In this document: piece after piece, positions 35,493 to 44,839 of the stretch
Layout of the letters: each line of letters starts with the position of its first letter
How positions within the stretch are numbered: position 1 is the stretch's first letter
Assembly: GCF_000719955.1 (NCBI RefSeq)
Contig: NZ_JOII01000008.1
Location: 124,001-188,000, forward strand
Reading direction: 5' to 3'
Source of the DNA: Streptomyces albidoflavus
Lineage (GTDB): Bacteria > Actinomycetota > Actinomycetes > Streptomycetales > Streptomycetaceae
DNA length: 64,000 nucleotides
Translations under genes and position numbers: made by a program
The notes under the pieces: model-generated
Databases searched by the model: none
Seen by the model: only the letters and a program-made list of their open reading frames with translations
Told to the model about the DNA's origin: nothing

Positions 35493-35516
35493 ATGCGATA
35501 CCGTGCGGTATCGCAT
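35493..35516. promoter_or_regulatory. Perfect inverted repeat with 11-bp arms (TetR operator)
   Basis: ATGCGATACCG (35493-35503) and CGGTATCGCAT (35506-35516) are exact reverse complements around TG, in the 133-bp gap between tetR and the amidase. A partial third half-site, ATCGGTATT, follows at about 35523-35531, close to the amidase start. Confidence 0.78.
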
Positions 35517-35555
35517 GAGACTCATCGGTATTGTTCCTTCCGTCAGGAGTGAGAA

Positions 35556-37007
35556 GTGAGAGTTGCCGAGTACGTGCACCACGACGCGGTCGGACTCGCG
35601 AAGCTGGTGGCCGACGGGGAGGTGACCGCCGCCGAACTGCGAACAGCCGCGCTCGAAGCCGCGCGGGCGGTCAATCCGCGGATCAACGCCATCGTGGAGA
35701 CCTGGCCGGCCGACGGCGGGCCCGGGCCCGCCGGTGCGCCACTGGCCGGGGTCCCTTTCCTGATCAAGGACATCGGGGCCGCCATGGCCGGGCGGCGCAC
35801 GGAGCTGGGCAGCCGCCTCGCGGCCGGCAACGTCGCACGCGCCGACTCGGCCCTGATGCGGCGCGTGCGCCGCGCCGGACTGGTGACGTTCGGACGTACC
35901 GCGACATCGGAGATGGCGTACAGCATCACGACGGAACCCGTGCTGTACGGCGCGACCCGTAACCCGTGGGACCCGGAGCGGAGCGCGGGGGGATCCAGCG
36001 GGGGTGCGGGCGCGGCCGTGGCTGCCGGGGTCGTACCGCTCGCCCACGGCACCGACGCCGCCGGCTCGCTCCGTGTCCCCGCCGCCTACAACGGCCTCTT
36101 CGGGTTGAAGCCCACCCGGGGCCGGGTCTCCCTGGGCCCCGACTTCGACGAGCTGTTCAGCGGTCTGGCCGTGGCCGGCGGTGTCAGCCGCACGGTGCGC
36201 GACAGCGCGGCCCTGCTCGACCAGGTCAGCGGTCCGGAGCCGGGCGACCCCTACTTCGCCCAGCAGCCGTCCCGGCCGTACGCGGAGGAGGTCACCCGCG
36301 ACCCGGGCCGGCTGCGCATCGGTGTCCTCGCCCAGGCGTGGGGCGGACGCCGCACCACCGCACCGGTGGCCGACGCCCTCTCCCGTACCGTGGCTCTGCT
36401 CGAATCCCTGGGCCACCGGGTGGAGGAGGCCGAGGCCGGCCTCGGCGTGGGCTGGGAGGAGTACGTCCTGGCCAACGCCCGTCTGTTCACGGCGAACCTC
36501 GCGGCCACGGTCGACGAGCTGGCCGCCGCCTTCGGCCGGCCCGTCGATTCCTCCACCCTCGAACCGGCGACCCTGGCCGGCTACCACTACGGGCAGCGGG
36601 TCGGCGGCGCCCAGCTCGTCGCCGCTCTCGCGGTACGGAACCGTGTCTCCCGCAGCCTGGCCCGGTCCTTCGGTACCTACGACATCCTGCTCACGCCGAC
36701 CGTGCCGGAGCTTCCCGTGCCCTTGGGCGCCTATGCCGAGGGCGCGCGGACGCTGGACGGCCTCGGCTGGATCGGCACCGTGTTCGACCGCGCGCCGTTC
36801 ACCATGCCGTTCAACATGGCGGGCACGCCCGCCATGTCCGTGCCGTTGGCGGCCGACGCGGAAACGGGGCTTCCGATCGGTATGCAGTTCGCCGCCGGAC
36901 ACGGTCTCGAAAGCCGCCTCTTCCGCCTCGCCGGCCAGTTGGAACAGGCGAGCCCGTGGTCGGGCCGCGTCCCCGCGATCTGGGCGGGGGATCGCACGGG
37001 CCGCTGA
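35556..37007 (+). CDS. Amidase-signature-family hydrolase
   Basis: The 483-residue cytoplasmic enzyme starts at GTG after AGGAG. The Ser-cisSer-Lys triad is visible: Lys in GVPFLIKDIGAAM, cis-Ser in RSAGGSSGGAGAAVAAG, and the nucleophile in GTDAAGSLRVPAAYNG. GLFGLKPTRGRVS and the C-terminal GTPAMSVPL complete the signature. It hydrolyses an amide to acid and ammonia; whether the substrate is an amide nutrient, a 6-aminohexanoate-like compound or an aryl amide is not clear. No GatB or GatC is nearby and the N-terminus lacks the GatA pattern. The divergent TetR probably controls it. Confidence 0.9.
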   Translation: MRVAEYVHHDAVGLAKLVADGEVTAAELRTAALEAARAVNPRINAIVETWPADGGPGPAGAPLAGVPFLIKDIGAAMAGRRTELGSRLAAGNVARADSALMRRVRRAGLVTFGRTATSEMAYSITTEPVLYGATRNPWDPERSAGGSSGGAGAAVAAGVVPLAHGTDAAGSLRVPAAYNGLFGLKPTRGRVSLGPDFDELFSGLAVAGGVSRTVRDSAALLDQVSGPEPGDPYFAQQPSRPYAEEVTRDPGRLRIGVLAQAWGGRRTTAPVADALSRTVALLESLGHRVEEAEAGLGVGWEEYVLANARLFTANLAATVDELAAAFGRPVDSSTLEPATLAGYHYGQRVGGAQLVAALAVRNRVSRSLARSFGTYDILLTPTVPELPVPLGAYAEGARTLDGLGWIGTVFDRAPFTMPFNMAGTPAMSVPLAADAETGLPIGMQFAAGHGLESRLFRLAGQLEQASPWSGRVPAIWAGDRTGR

Positions 37008-37182
37008 GCGGCGCCCCGCGGCCGGGAGCCGGCGAGCGGGTAGCTGATGCGCCGTCAAGGTGACTGCCGACGCGCGGAGATGGTCACTCCGGCGGCATCT
37101 CCGCCGCCCCCTGCTCCTGTCGGCGTCCCACCCCGCCCCGCCCTCACCCCCGTCCACCCCTCGGACACCCATAAGCCCACCT

Positions 37183-37212
37183 TTGACCTCCTCCAACCTC
37201 GTCGGATACTGT
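37183..37212 (+). promoter_or_regulatory. Candidate housekeeping promoter of the peptide-import operon
   Basis: TTGACC (37183-37188) is followed after 16 bases by GATACT (37205-37210) or, with an 18-base gap, TACTGT (37207-37212). Either reading is a good vegetative promoter, about 53 bp upstream of the substrate-binding gene. The rest of 37008-37264 holds nothing else I recognise. Confidence 0.65.
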
Positions 37213-37264
37213 CCCGGCCCAGTTGGGTCGTACTGATGGACATAGGCGGGGTGGGTGGTTCCGG

Positions 37265-38887
37265 ATGGAGCGGGAAAGTGGTGGGATCGGCAGACGCCGG
37301 CTGCTCGGGCTGACGGGGGCGGGGCTGGGGGCGCTCGCCGCCTCCGGGCTGCTGGCCGCCTGTGCTCCGCCGCGCCGCGAGGAGGACGAGGGCGGGCAGG
37401 GCGGGGCGAGCCCGGAGAAGGTCACCCTCGCTCTGCCCTCCTCGCTCAGCAGCCTCGATGTCGGCCGGGAGTCGGGGACGCTCAACTACGCCGTGGCCTG
37501 CCTGGTGCAGGAAGGGCTGCTCTCCGTCAGCCCGGACGGTGAGCTGCGGCCCGGCCTCGCCGCCAGGTGGACCCAGCCGGACGAGCGGACGTACGTGTTC
37601 ACCCTGCGCCGGGGTGTCACCTTCAGCGACGGCACCCCGCTCACCCCGGACGACGTGGTCGCCTCGGTCGAGGCGATCCGCGACCCGAAGAACACCAACG
37701 CGCTCGCCTACCTGTACGCCCACGTCACCTCGGTCAAGGTCACCGGCGACCTGGAGGTCACCGTCCGGCTGAAGAAGCCCGACGCGCTCTTCCTCTGGAC
37801 GGTGAGCCCCAGCGGGCTGCTCGTCTCCAGCCGCGCCTTCCTCAAGCGCCACCGGGGCGAGGTCGGCACCGGGAAGACCCTGCTGCTGGGCACGGGCGCG
37901 TACCGGGTCACCGGGTTCGCCGCCGACGACCATGTGCTGCTGGAACGGAACGACGCCTGGTGGGGCGAGAAGCCCGGGGTGCGTACGCTCAAGCTGGACT
38001 TCGTCCCGGACGCGGGGACGCGGCTGGTCGCGATGAAGTCCGGGGCGGTCGACGGCGCGCTCGGGCTCGCCTCGGACGAGGCACGCGGCTGGGAGTCGGC
38101 CGCCGAGGTGACGTACACCGAGGACCGCTCGGTGGTCGCCCTCGCCTTCGACACGGGCAAGGCACCCTTCGACGACCCCCGGGTGCGCCGGGCGGTGGCG
38201 CACGCCGCCGACCGCGCGGGGATGGCCGAGGGCATCCTGCACGGGAAGGCGCAGGTGGCGGCCGCGCTGCCGTCGCCCGGCATGTGGGGCGACCTGCTCC
38301 CCGCCGAGCAGGTCACCGCGGCCTACGACCGGATCGCGCTGCCCGCCCACGACCTGGCGGCGGCCCGGAAGGAACTCGCCGCCTCCGGCCACCCCGACGG
38401 CTTCACCGCCGAACTCCACTACCCGGGCAGCGGCCCCCAGCTCGGCAAGGCGGCCCTCGCCCTCGCCGCCGAGCTGAAGAAGATCGGCGTCACGCTGAAG
38501 GTCGAGGAGATCACCCTGGAGCAGTGGATCGCCGAGCTGGGCTCGGGGAAGTTCCCGCTCCAGTTCCTCTGGTACTTCCCCACCACCGGCGACCCCGCCG
38601 AACTCCTCGACGCGTACCTGCACGGGGAGGCCGAGGCCACCAACATCGCCCGGTACGACCAGGCGAAGGTGACCGGGGCTCTCAAGGCCGCCACCACCGA
38701 GACCGACAGCGGGAAGCGTGGCGCCCTGCTGCTGGAGGCGGTCACCGAGGCCGCCGGTGACCTGCCGTACCTCCCGCTGTGGTGGGCCTCCACCGCCACC
38801 GCGCTCTCCGGCCGGCTCGCGCTCGGCGGCGGTGACGGGCCGTTCGCCCTCACCGGCCCCTGGGCCGCGCGGCTGCGGAGTTCCTGA
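37265..38887 (+). CDS. Peptide ABC transporter substrate-binding lipoprotein (SBP_bac_5)
   Basis: The 540-residue protein begins with GRRRLLGLTGAGLGALAASG and a lipobox LLAAC at residues about 30-34, so it is probably a Tat-type lipoprotein held on the outer face of the membrane. The family 5 solute-binding pattern is YVFTLRRGVTFSDGTPLTPD, LGTGAYRVTGF, VRRAVAHAADRAGMAEGIL and QFLWYFPTTGDPAELLDAY. It should deliver oligopeptides or similar solutes to the permeases encoded downstream. A hairpin follows its stop, which probably lets it be made in excess over the membrane parts. Confidence 0.92.
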   Translation: MERESGGIGRRRLLGLTGAGLGALAASGLLAACAPPRREEDEGGQGGASPEKVTLALPSSLSSLDVGRESGTLNYAVACLVQEGLLSVSPDGELRPGLAARWTQPDERTYVFTLRRGVTFSDGTPLTPDDVVASVEAIRDPKNTNALAYLYAHVTSVKVTGDLEVTVRLKKPDALFLWTVSPSGLLVSSRAFLKRHRGEVGTGKTLLLGTGAYRVTGFAADDHVLLERNDAWWGEKPGVRTLKLDFVPDAGTRLVAMKSGAVDGALGLASDEARGWESAAEVTYTEDRSVVALAFDTGKAPFDDPRVRRAVAHAADRAGMAEGILHGKAQVAAALPSPGMWGDLLPAEQVTAAYDRIALPAHDLAAARKELAASGHPDGFTAELHYPGSGPQLGKAALALAAELKKIGVTLKVEEITLEQWIAELGSGKFPLQFLWYFPTTGDPAELLDAYLHGEAEATNIARYDQAKVTGALKAATTETDSGKRGALLLEAVTEAAGDLPYLPLWWASTATALSGRLALGGGDGPFALTGPWAARLRSS

Positions 38888-38888
38888 C

Positions 38889-38930
38889 GCCGGGGAGGGC
38901 GGGTTCCGCCGATGACCCGCCCTCCCCGGC
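38889..38930 (+). terminator. Intra-operon hairpin after the binding-protein gene
   Basis: GCCGGGGAGGGCGGGT (38889-38904) and ACCCGCCCTCCCCGGC (38915-38930) form a perfect 16-bp stem with a 10-base loop, one base after the stop. As downstream genes read in the same direction, it likely acts as a partial terminator or mRNA-stabilising stem. Confidence 0.75.
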
Positions 38931-38978
38931 CCCGCCCGTCCCCTCCTCACCCCGAACACGACAAGGACCCGCCCGCCG

Positions 38979-41066
38979 ATGACCGTCGCAGCAGCTTCCC
39001 CCGCGCCCCCGAGGCGGACCGCCGACACCGTCCGGCGCGTCCTCGGCGAGGCGCTGCGGCTGACCCGGCCCGTCGAGGCGCGGATCAGCCCGGACGGGCG
39101 CCACGTCGCCACCGCCGCGGCCACCCCGCACGGCGCCCGCCTCGTCCTCACCCCGGCCGCCGCCTCGCCGGACGGCGCCCCGCACGGACCGGGACCCGGC
39201 GCGCCCGCCGCCGAACGCCACACCCCGCGCTGGCTCCCGGACTCCCGCACCCTGCTGCACGTCGCCGAACCGCCCGGTGGCGGACCGGCCCGCCTGGACG
39301 CCCTGGACACCGGGGACGGCACCGTGCGGACCCTCGCCCAACTGCCCGGCGCCGTCGAGGAGCTGCACGTCTGCGACGACGGGCGCGAGGCGCTCGCCCT
39401 CTGCGCCGCCGACGGCGCCGAACGCGACGGTATGCACCTCGGGCTGCCCGTCCGGCTCGGCCCCGCCCCGGCCCCGGAACGCTTCGCCCCCGGCCTCGGC
39501 GCCCGCACCCTGCACCACGTCGACCTCGCCGACGGCCGCCGCACCGAGGTCTCCCCGCCCGGCCTCACCGTCTGGAACGCCGCCTGGCGCGGCGGCACCC
39601 TCGCCGTCGCCACCGTCGGCGAGGACCCCCTGCCCGGCGGCTACTACGAGGCCCGCCTCGCCCGCCTCGACCTCGCCGCCCGCACCGCCACCACCCTGTA
39701 CACCCCGGCCGGGCAGCTCGCCGCGCCCTCCCTCAGCCCCGACCTGCGCACCGCCGCCGTCGTCGAGGGCATCTCGATCGTCTCCGGACGCCCCGTCACC
39801 GTCGACCTCACCACCGGTGCCGTCGGCCGCCCGGCCGGGACCGAGGACGCCACCTGGCTCCACCACGCCGCCGACGGCACCCTCTGGTACGCGGGCTGGG
39901 ACACCCACGGCTCCCGCGTCGGCCACGCCGGACCCGAGCCCCGCGTCCTGTGGCGCGACACCGTCACCCTCGGCGGGCCCGCCTTCCAGCCCGCCCTGTC
40001 GCTGAGCGCCGACGGCCGGCTCGCCGCCACCGTCCTGGACGCCCCCGGCCGCGCCCCCGAGACGGTCCTCGCCCCCACCTCGGGCCCGGGCGCCTGGCAG
40101 TGGCGCCCCGTCACCGCCCTCAACCCGGACCCCGGCCCCGGACTCGCCGCCCTCACCACCGAGGAGACCCGGTGGCACGCCCCCGACGGCACCGAGGTGC
40201 ACGGCCTGCTGATGTACGCCGGTCCCCGCGCGGCAGGCCCGCGCCCCCTCGCGCTCCTCGTCCACGGAGGCCCCGCCTGGCTCTGGTCCGCCGGGTACGC
40301 GCCCGGCGACGTCCTCGGCCTCGCCCCGGCCCTCGCCGCCGCCGGCCACCTCGTCCTCCTCGCCAACCCGCGCGGCAGCAGCGGCCGGGGCCTGGACCAC
40401 GCCCGTGCCGTCGTCGGCGACGTCGGCGGCGGCGACCTCGACGACCTCCTCGCCGGGGTCCGCCACCTCACCGCCGCCGGCCTCGCCGACCCGGACCGCA
40501 CCGCCGTCCTCGGCCACAGCTACGGCGGCCACACGGCCGCCCTCCTCGCCGGCCGCACCGACGCCTTCCGGGCCGCCGTCGTCGTCTCCGCCCCCACCGA
40601 CTGGCTCAGCTTCACCCACACCAGCAACATCGGCGGCGGCTACGACCGTGCCTACGCCCTCGGCGACCCCACCACCCCCGCCGGCCGTGAAGCCCTCCTC
40701 GCCCGCTCGGCCGTCCTCGCCGCGGGCGGCCGGGGCACCCCCACCCTCCTCCTGCACGGCGAGGCCGACCGCGTCACCCCCGTCGGCCAGGCCCACGAGC
40801 TGTACCGGTCCCTGGTCCGCGCCGGCCGCGCCCCCGCCGAGCTGTACGTCTACCCGGGCGAGGGCCACGAGTTCACCGACCCGGACCACCTCCTCGACGC
40901 CGCCGCCCGCGCCGCCGACTGGCTCGACACCCACCTCGGCGGCCCCGCCCCCGACCCGGCGCACCCCGCCGCACCGACCACCCCTCCCAGGGCCGCGCCC
41001 GAGGACGACGTCCCCCGTGAGTCCTCCGGCGCGGCCCGCCCCCTCCCCGTACAGGAACGCCCGTGA
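38979..41066 (+). CDS. S9 prolyl-oligopeptidase-family serine peptidase
   Basis: The 695-residue protein lacks a signal peptide. Residues about 30-390 form the beta-propeller (EARISPDGRHVATAA, LSPDLRTAAVVEGISI, LSADGRLAATVLD) and residues about 400-665 the alpha/beta-hydrolase domain. The catalytic Ser is in VLGHSYGGHTAALLAG, the Asp in LLLHGEADRVTPVG and the His in YPGEGHEFTDPDH. It should cut short peptides inside the cell. Its stop overlaps the start of the dppB-like gene by GTGA, so it is part of the importer operon, giving a direct import-then-cleave arrangement. The Pro-rich C-terminal 30 residues are outside the fold. Confidence 0.92.
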   Translation: MTVAAASPAPPRRTADTVRRVLGEALRLTRPVEARISPDGRHVATAAATPHGARLVLTPAAASPDGAPHGPGPGAPAAERHTPRWLPDSRTLLHVAEPPGGGPARLDALDTGDGTVRTLAQLPGAVEELHVCDDGREALALCAADGAERDGMHLGLPVRLGPAPAPERFAPGLGARTLHHVDLADGRRTEVSPPGLTVWNAAWRGGTLAVATVGEDPLPGGYYEARLARLDLAARTATTLYTPAGQLAAPSLSPDLRTAAVVEGISIVSGRPVTVDLTTGAVGRPAGTEDATWLHHAADGTLWYAGWDTHGSRVGHAGPEPRVLWRDTVTLGGPAFQPALSLSADGRLAATVLDAPGRAPETVLAPTSGPGAWQWRPVTALNPDPGPGLAALTTEETRWHAPDGTEVHGLLMYAGPRAAGPRPLALLVHGGPAWLWSAGYAPGDVLGLAPALAAAGHLVLLANPRGSSGRGLDHARAVVGDVGGGDLDDLLAGVRHLTAAGLADPDRTAVLGHSYGGHTAALLAGRTDAFRAAVVVSAPTDWLSFTHTSNIGGGYDRAYALGDPTTPAGREALLARSAVLAAGGRGTPTLLLHGEADRVTPVGQAHELYRSLVRAGRAPAELYVYPGEGHEFTDPDHLLDAAARAADWLDTHLGGPAPDPAHPAAPTTPPRAAPEDDVPRESSGAARPLPVQERP

Positions 41067-42091
41067 GCACCCCGCCGCCCCCGGTCCCGCCCGCGCCGGG
41101 CGTCGCCGCGCGGCTCGGCGCGGCGCTGCCGCCCCGGTACGTCGCCCGGCGGCTGGCCGGGACCGCCGTGCTGCTGGTCGTCCTGTCGGCCGCCGTCTTC
41201 GCCCTGCTCCAGCTGGCCCCGGGCGACCCGGCCCGTACCCTGCTCGGCGCGCGTGGCGCCACCCCTGAGGCACTCGCCGAGGTACGCGCCCGCCACCACC
41301 TCGACCAGCCGGTCCTCGTGCAGTACGGGCACTGGCTCGGCGACCTGCTCCGGCTCGACCTCGGCACCTCCATCCGGACCGGCGAGTCCGTCGCCTCCGC
41401 CCTCGGCGACCGGGCCTTGCTCACCTGCCAGCTCGTCGGCCTCGGCTTCGCCACCGCCCTCCTGCTGGGTCTGCCCCTCGGCGTCCTCGCCGCCTTCCGC
41501 GAACGCCGCCCCACCGACCGCGCCGTCCAGGGCCTGGGCGTCGTCACCCTCTCCACCCCGGCCTTCGCCAGTGGCCTCGCCCTCATCTACGTCTGCGCGC
41601 TGATGCTCGGCTGGTTCCCGGCGTACGGGGCGGGGGAGGGCGGCCTCGACCGGCTGCGCCACCTGGTGCTGCCCGCCGTCACCCTCGGACTCGCCGTCAT
41701 GGCGGTGCTGCTGAAACTGACCCGCGCCGCCGTCGTCCGCGAACTCGCCCGCGACCACGTCACCTTCGCCCGAGCCCGGGGCGTCGGCCCCCGCACCGTC
41801 CTGTTCCGCTACGTCCTGCGCGGCGCCGCCGTGCCGGTCACCGCCGGGGCCGCCCTGGTCCTCGCCTACCTCCTCGCGGGCACCGTGATGGTGGAGACGG
41901 TCTTCGCCCTGCCCGGCCTCGGGCCGCTCCTCGTCGACTCCATCACCTTCCGCGACCTGCCCGTCGTCCAGGCCGTCGCGCTCGCCGTCGCCACCCTGGT
42001 CTGCCTCGCCAACCTCGCCGCCGACCTCGCCCAGCCCCTCCTCGACCCCCGCCTGCGCACCCCCGCGCCCACCCCGAAGGCGGCCCGATGA
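41063..42091 (+). CDS. Peptide ABC transporter permease, DppB type
   Basis: The 342-residue integral membrane protein has about six helices. It begins with GTG overlapping the peptidase stop. The N-terminal helix (VARRLAGTAVLLVVLSAAVF) and ARHHLDQPVLVQYGHWLGDL are typical of DppB. The cytoplasmic EAA loop is VRELARDHVTFARARGVGPR, which contacts the ATPase, and PGLGPLLVDSITFRDLPVVQ follows the last coupling segment. It forms the channel together with the next gene product. Confidence 0.92.
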   Translation: MSTPPPPVPPAPGVAARLGAALPPRYVARRLAGTAVLLVVLSAAVFALLQLAPGDPARTLLGARGATPEALAEVRARHHLDQPVLVQYGHWLGDLLRLDLGTSIRTGESVASALGDRALLTCQLVGLGFATALLLGLPLGVLAAFRERRPTDRAVQGLGVVTLSTPAFASGLALIYVCALMLGWFPAYGAGEGGLDRLRHLVLPAVTLGLAVMAVLLKLTRAAVVRELARDHVTFARARGVGPRTVLFRYVLRGAAVPVTAGAALVLAYLLAGTVMVETVFALPGLGPLLVDSITFRDLPVVQAVALAVATLVCLANLAADLAQPLLDPRLRTPAPTPKAAR

Positions 42092-42918
42092 CCCGCGTAC
42101 GCCGCTCGCGCCGCCCCGGCCGCCTCCTCACCGCCGCCTGCGCCACCGTGCTGGCACTGCTCGCCCTGGCCGCCTGCTTCGGCACCGCCCTGCTGCCCGG
42201 CTGGGACCGGCAGGACCTCGCCCTCGGCGCCGCCATGCCCGACGCCACGCACTGGCTCGGCACCGACGCGCTGGGCCGCGACATCGCCCAGCTCCTGGTC
42301 GCCGGGGCCCGCTCCACCCTCGCCGGCGCCGCCCTGGTCGCCCTCGGCGCGATGGTCCTCGGCAACGCCCTCGGCCTGCTCGCCGGTTACCTCGGCGGCC
42401 GCGTCGACGCCGTCGTCCACCGCCTCGCCGACCTGCTGCTCGCCCTGCCGGCGCTGCTGGTCACCCTGGTCGTCGCGGGCATCGGGGGCGGCGGGTACGC
42501 CCTCGCCGTCGGCGTGCTGGTCGTCCTCACCTCGCCCGGTGACATCCGCCTGGTCCGCTCGGCCGTCCGCGAACAGCGCCACCTGCCCTACGTCGAGGCC
42601 GCCGAGACGCTGGGGCTCTCCCGGGCGACTGTGGCCGTCCGGCACATCTGGCCCAACGTCCTGCCGGTGGTCGTCGCCAACACCCTGCTCAACTTCGCGG
42701 GCGCCGTGGTCTCCCTCAGCGCCCTCTCCTTCCTCGGCCTCGGCGTGCCGCCCGGCGCCCCCGACTGGGGCCGCCTCCTCGCCGACAACCGCACCCTCCT
42801 CTACGACAACCCCTCCGCCGCCCTCGCCCCCGCGCTGCTCATCGTGGTCGCGGCCGTCGCCCTCAACCTCCTCGGCGACCGGCTCCACGAGGCGTTCACC
42901 GACCGTGGGAGGTCCTGA
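42088..42918 (+). CDS. Peptide ABC transporter permease, DppC type
   Basis: The 276-residue protein overlaps the previous gene by ATGA and the next by TGATG. It has about six helices, the DppC marker HWLGTDALGRDIAQLLVAGA, and the EAA loop VEAAETLGLSRATVAVRHIW followed by PNVLPVVVANTLLNF. It pairs with the DppB-like protein to form the transmembrane pore. Confidence 0.92.
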   Translation: MTRVRRSRRPGRLLTAACATVLALLALAACFGTALLPGWDRQDLALGAAMPDATHWLGTDALGRDIAQLLVAGARSTLAGAALVALGAMVLGNALGLLAGYLGGRVDAVVHRLADLLLALPALLVTLVVAGIGGGGYALAVGVLVVLTSPGDIRLVRSAVREQRHLPYVEAAETLGLSRATVAVRHIWPNVLPVVVANTLLNFAGAVVSLSALSFLGLGVPPGAPDWGRLLADNRTLLYDNPSAALAPALLIVVAAVALNLLGDRLHEAFTDRGRS

Positions 42919-44789
42919 TGGCCGTGTCCGCCCCCGTCCCCGCCACCCCGCTCCTCGCCGTCGAGGGGCTGCGGCTGGCCGCCACCGCCTCCGGAACCCC
43001 CGTCCCCCTCCTCGACGGCGTCTCCCTCACCGTCGGACGCGGGGAGTCCGTCGCGATCGTCGGCGAGTCCGGCAGCGGCAAGTCCCTCACGATGCGCGCC
43101 GCCATGGGGCTGCTCCCGGACGGCGTCGAGGTCACCGGCGGCACCGTCCGCCTCGACGGCACCGACCTGGGCACCCTGCCCCCGCGCGAGCGCGCCGCCC
43201 TGCGCGGCCACCGGATGTCCCTGCTCCTGCAGGACCCCTTCACCATGCTCCACCCGCAGCTGACCTGCGGACGGCAGATCGCCGACGGCCTGCGCCCCGG
43301 CTTCGCCGCCCCGGGCGGCGGACGGGCCCGCCGGGCCGCCGTCCGGGCCGAGGTGGTCCGGCGCCTCGCCGAGGTCGGCCTGGACGCGGCGGTCGCCGAC
43401 CGCCACCCGCACGAACTCTCCGGCGGCATGCGCCAGCGCGTCGCCACCGCCGCGGCCCTCGCCGGCGACCCGGACCTGCTCATCGCCGACGAGCCCACCA
43501 CCGCCCTGGACGCCGCCAACCGGCGCGCCGTCCTCGACCTCCTCGGCGAGCTGCGCGCCCGCCGCGGCATGGGCCTGGTCCTCGTCACCCACGACCTGCG
43601 CGCCGCCTTCTCCGCCGGTGACCGCGTCCACGTCCTCTACGCCGGGCAGATCCTCGAACAGGGCCCCGCCACCCGCCTCCACACCGTCCCCGGCCACCCC
43701 TACACCGCCGCCCTCCTCGCCGCCGAGCCCTCCCTCACCGAGCGGTACGCCGAACTCCCGGCCCTGCCCGGCTCGGTGCCGCCCCCGGGCAGCCGGGGCT
43801 CCGGCTGCCCCTTCGCCGACCGCTGCCCGCACACCGCCGGCCTCTGCCGCACCACCCCGCTCCTGGCCACCCCCGTACCGGGCGCGCCCCAGGACCCGCC
43901 GCACCTCACCGCCTGCCTCCGCGCCGCCGAACTGGGCCCCGGCCTCGCCCCCGTACGCCGCACGGTCGTCGAGCGGGGCGGCGAGGAGGAGGGGGACCCG
44001 GAGCCCGCGCCGGAGCAGGCGGCCCTGCACCTGCGCGGGCTGCACCGGGTCTTCCGCTCGCCCGCCGGGGACCACACGGCCCTGCACGAGGTCGACCTGA
44101 CCGTGCGGCGGGGCCAGATCGTCGCCCTGGCGGGCGAGTCGGGCTCCGGCAAGACCACGCTGGCCCGGATCGCCGCCGGGCTGGAGAGCGCCGACCGGGG
44201 CACCTGCGTGGTCGGCGGTGTCCCGCTGACCGCCGGGCGCAGGCCCACCACCGCCGAACGCCGACGGCTCGCCTCCCGGGTCCAGATCGTCTTCCAGGAC
44301 CCGTACTCCTCGCTCAACCCGCTGCGGGACGTGGGCGCCACCCTCCGCGAGGCGCTGACCGCGACCCGGGGGCGGCTCCCGCGCGCCGAGGCCGACGCCG
44401 AGGTGGCCCGCCTCCTCGACCAGGTCCGGCTGCCCGCCTCCTACGCCCGCCGCCGGCCGGCCGCCCTCTCCGGCGGTGAACGCCAGCGGGTCGCCGTCGC
44501 CCGCGCGCTGGCCGCCCGGCCCGAACTCCTCATCTGCGACGAGGCGGTGGCCGCGCTCGACGTCTCCGTACAGGCGCAACTCCTCAGCCTCCTGGGGCAG
44601 TTGCGGGACAGCGAGGGATTCGCGGTCCTCTTCATCACCCACGACCTGGCCGTCGTCCGTCAACTCGCCGACCGCGCCGTGGTGATGCACCGGGGCCGGG
44701 TGGTCGAACAGGGCCCGGCCGCACGCGTCCTGGACCGCCCCGAGCACCCCTGGACGCGGCGGATGCTCGACGGCCACCTGACCCCGTGA
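42918..44789 (+). CDS. Fused DppD-DppF peptide ABC transporter ATPase
   Basis: The 623-residue protein contains two ABC ATPase domains in one chain. Domain 1 (about 1-330) has Walker A GESGSGKS, signature LSGGMRQRVA and Walker B LLIADEPTTALD, then the oligopeptide-family Cys motif GCPFADRCPHTAGLC. Domain 2 (about 365-620) has GESGSGKTTLARI, LSGGERQRVAVARAL and LLICDEAVAALDVS. The second D-loop reads DEAVAALD instead of the commoner DEPTSALD. The fusion supplies both nucleotide-binding sites for the DppBC-like channel. Confidence 0.93.
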   Translation: MAVSAPVPATPLLAVEGLRLAATASGTPVPLLDGVSLTVGRGESVAIVGESGSGKSLTMRAAMGLLPDGVEVTGGTVRLDGTDLGTLPPRERAALRGHRMSLLLQDPFTMLHPQLTCGRQIADGLRPGFAAPGGGRARRAAVRAEVVRRLAEVGLDAAVADRHPHELSGGMRQRVATAAALAGDPDLLIADEPTTALDAANRRAVLDLLGELRARRGMGLVLVTHDLRAAFSAGDRVHVLYAGQILEQGPATRLHTVPGHPYTAALLAAEPSLTERYAELPALPGSVPPPGSRGSGCPFADRCPHTAGLCRTTPLLATPVPGAPQDPPHLTACLRAAELGPGLAPVRRTVVERGGEEEGDPEPAPEQAALHLRGLHRVFRSPAGDHTALHEVDLTVRRGQIVALAGESGSGKTTLARIAAGLESADRGTCVVGGVPLTAGRRPTTAERRRLASRVQIVFQDPYSSLNPLRDVGATLREALTATRGRLPRAEADAEVARLLDQVRLPASYARRRPAALSGGERQRVAVARALAARPELLICDEAVAALDVSVQAQLLSLLGQLRDSEGFAVLFITHDLAVVRQLADRAVVMHRGRVVEQGPAARVLDRPEHPWTRRMLDGHLTP

Positions 44790-44839
44790 CGCCGCCCGGT
44801 ACAGTGCGCGGGCGCACCCCGAGCGATCCGAGGAGAATC

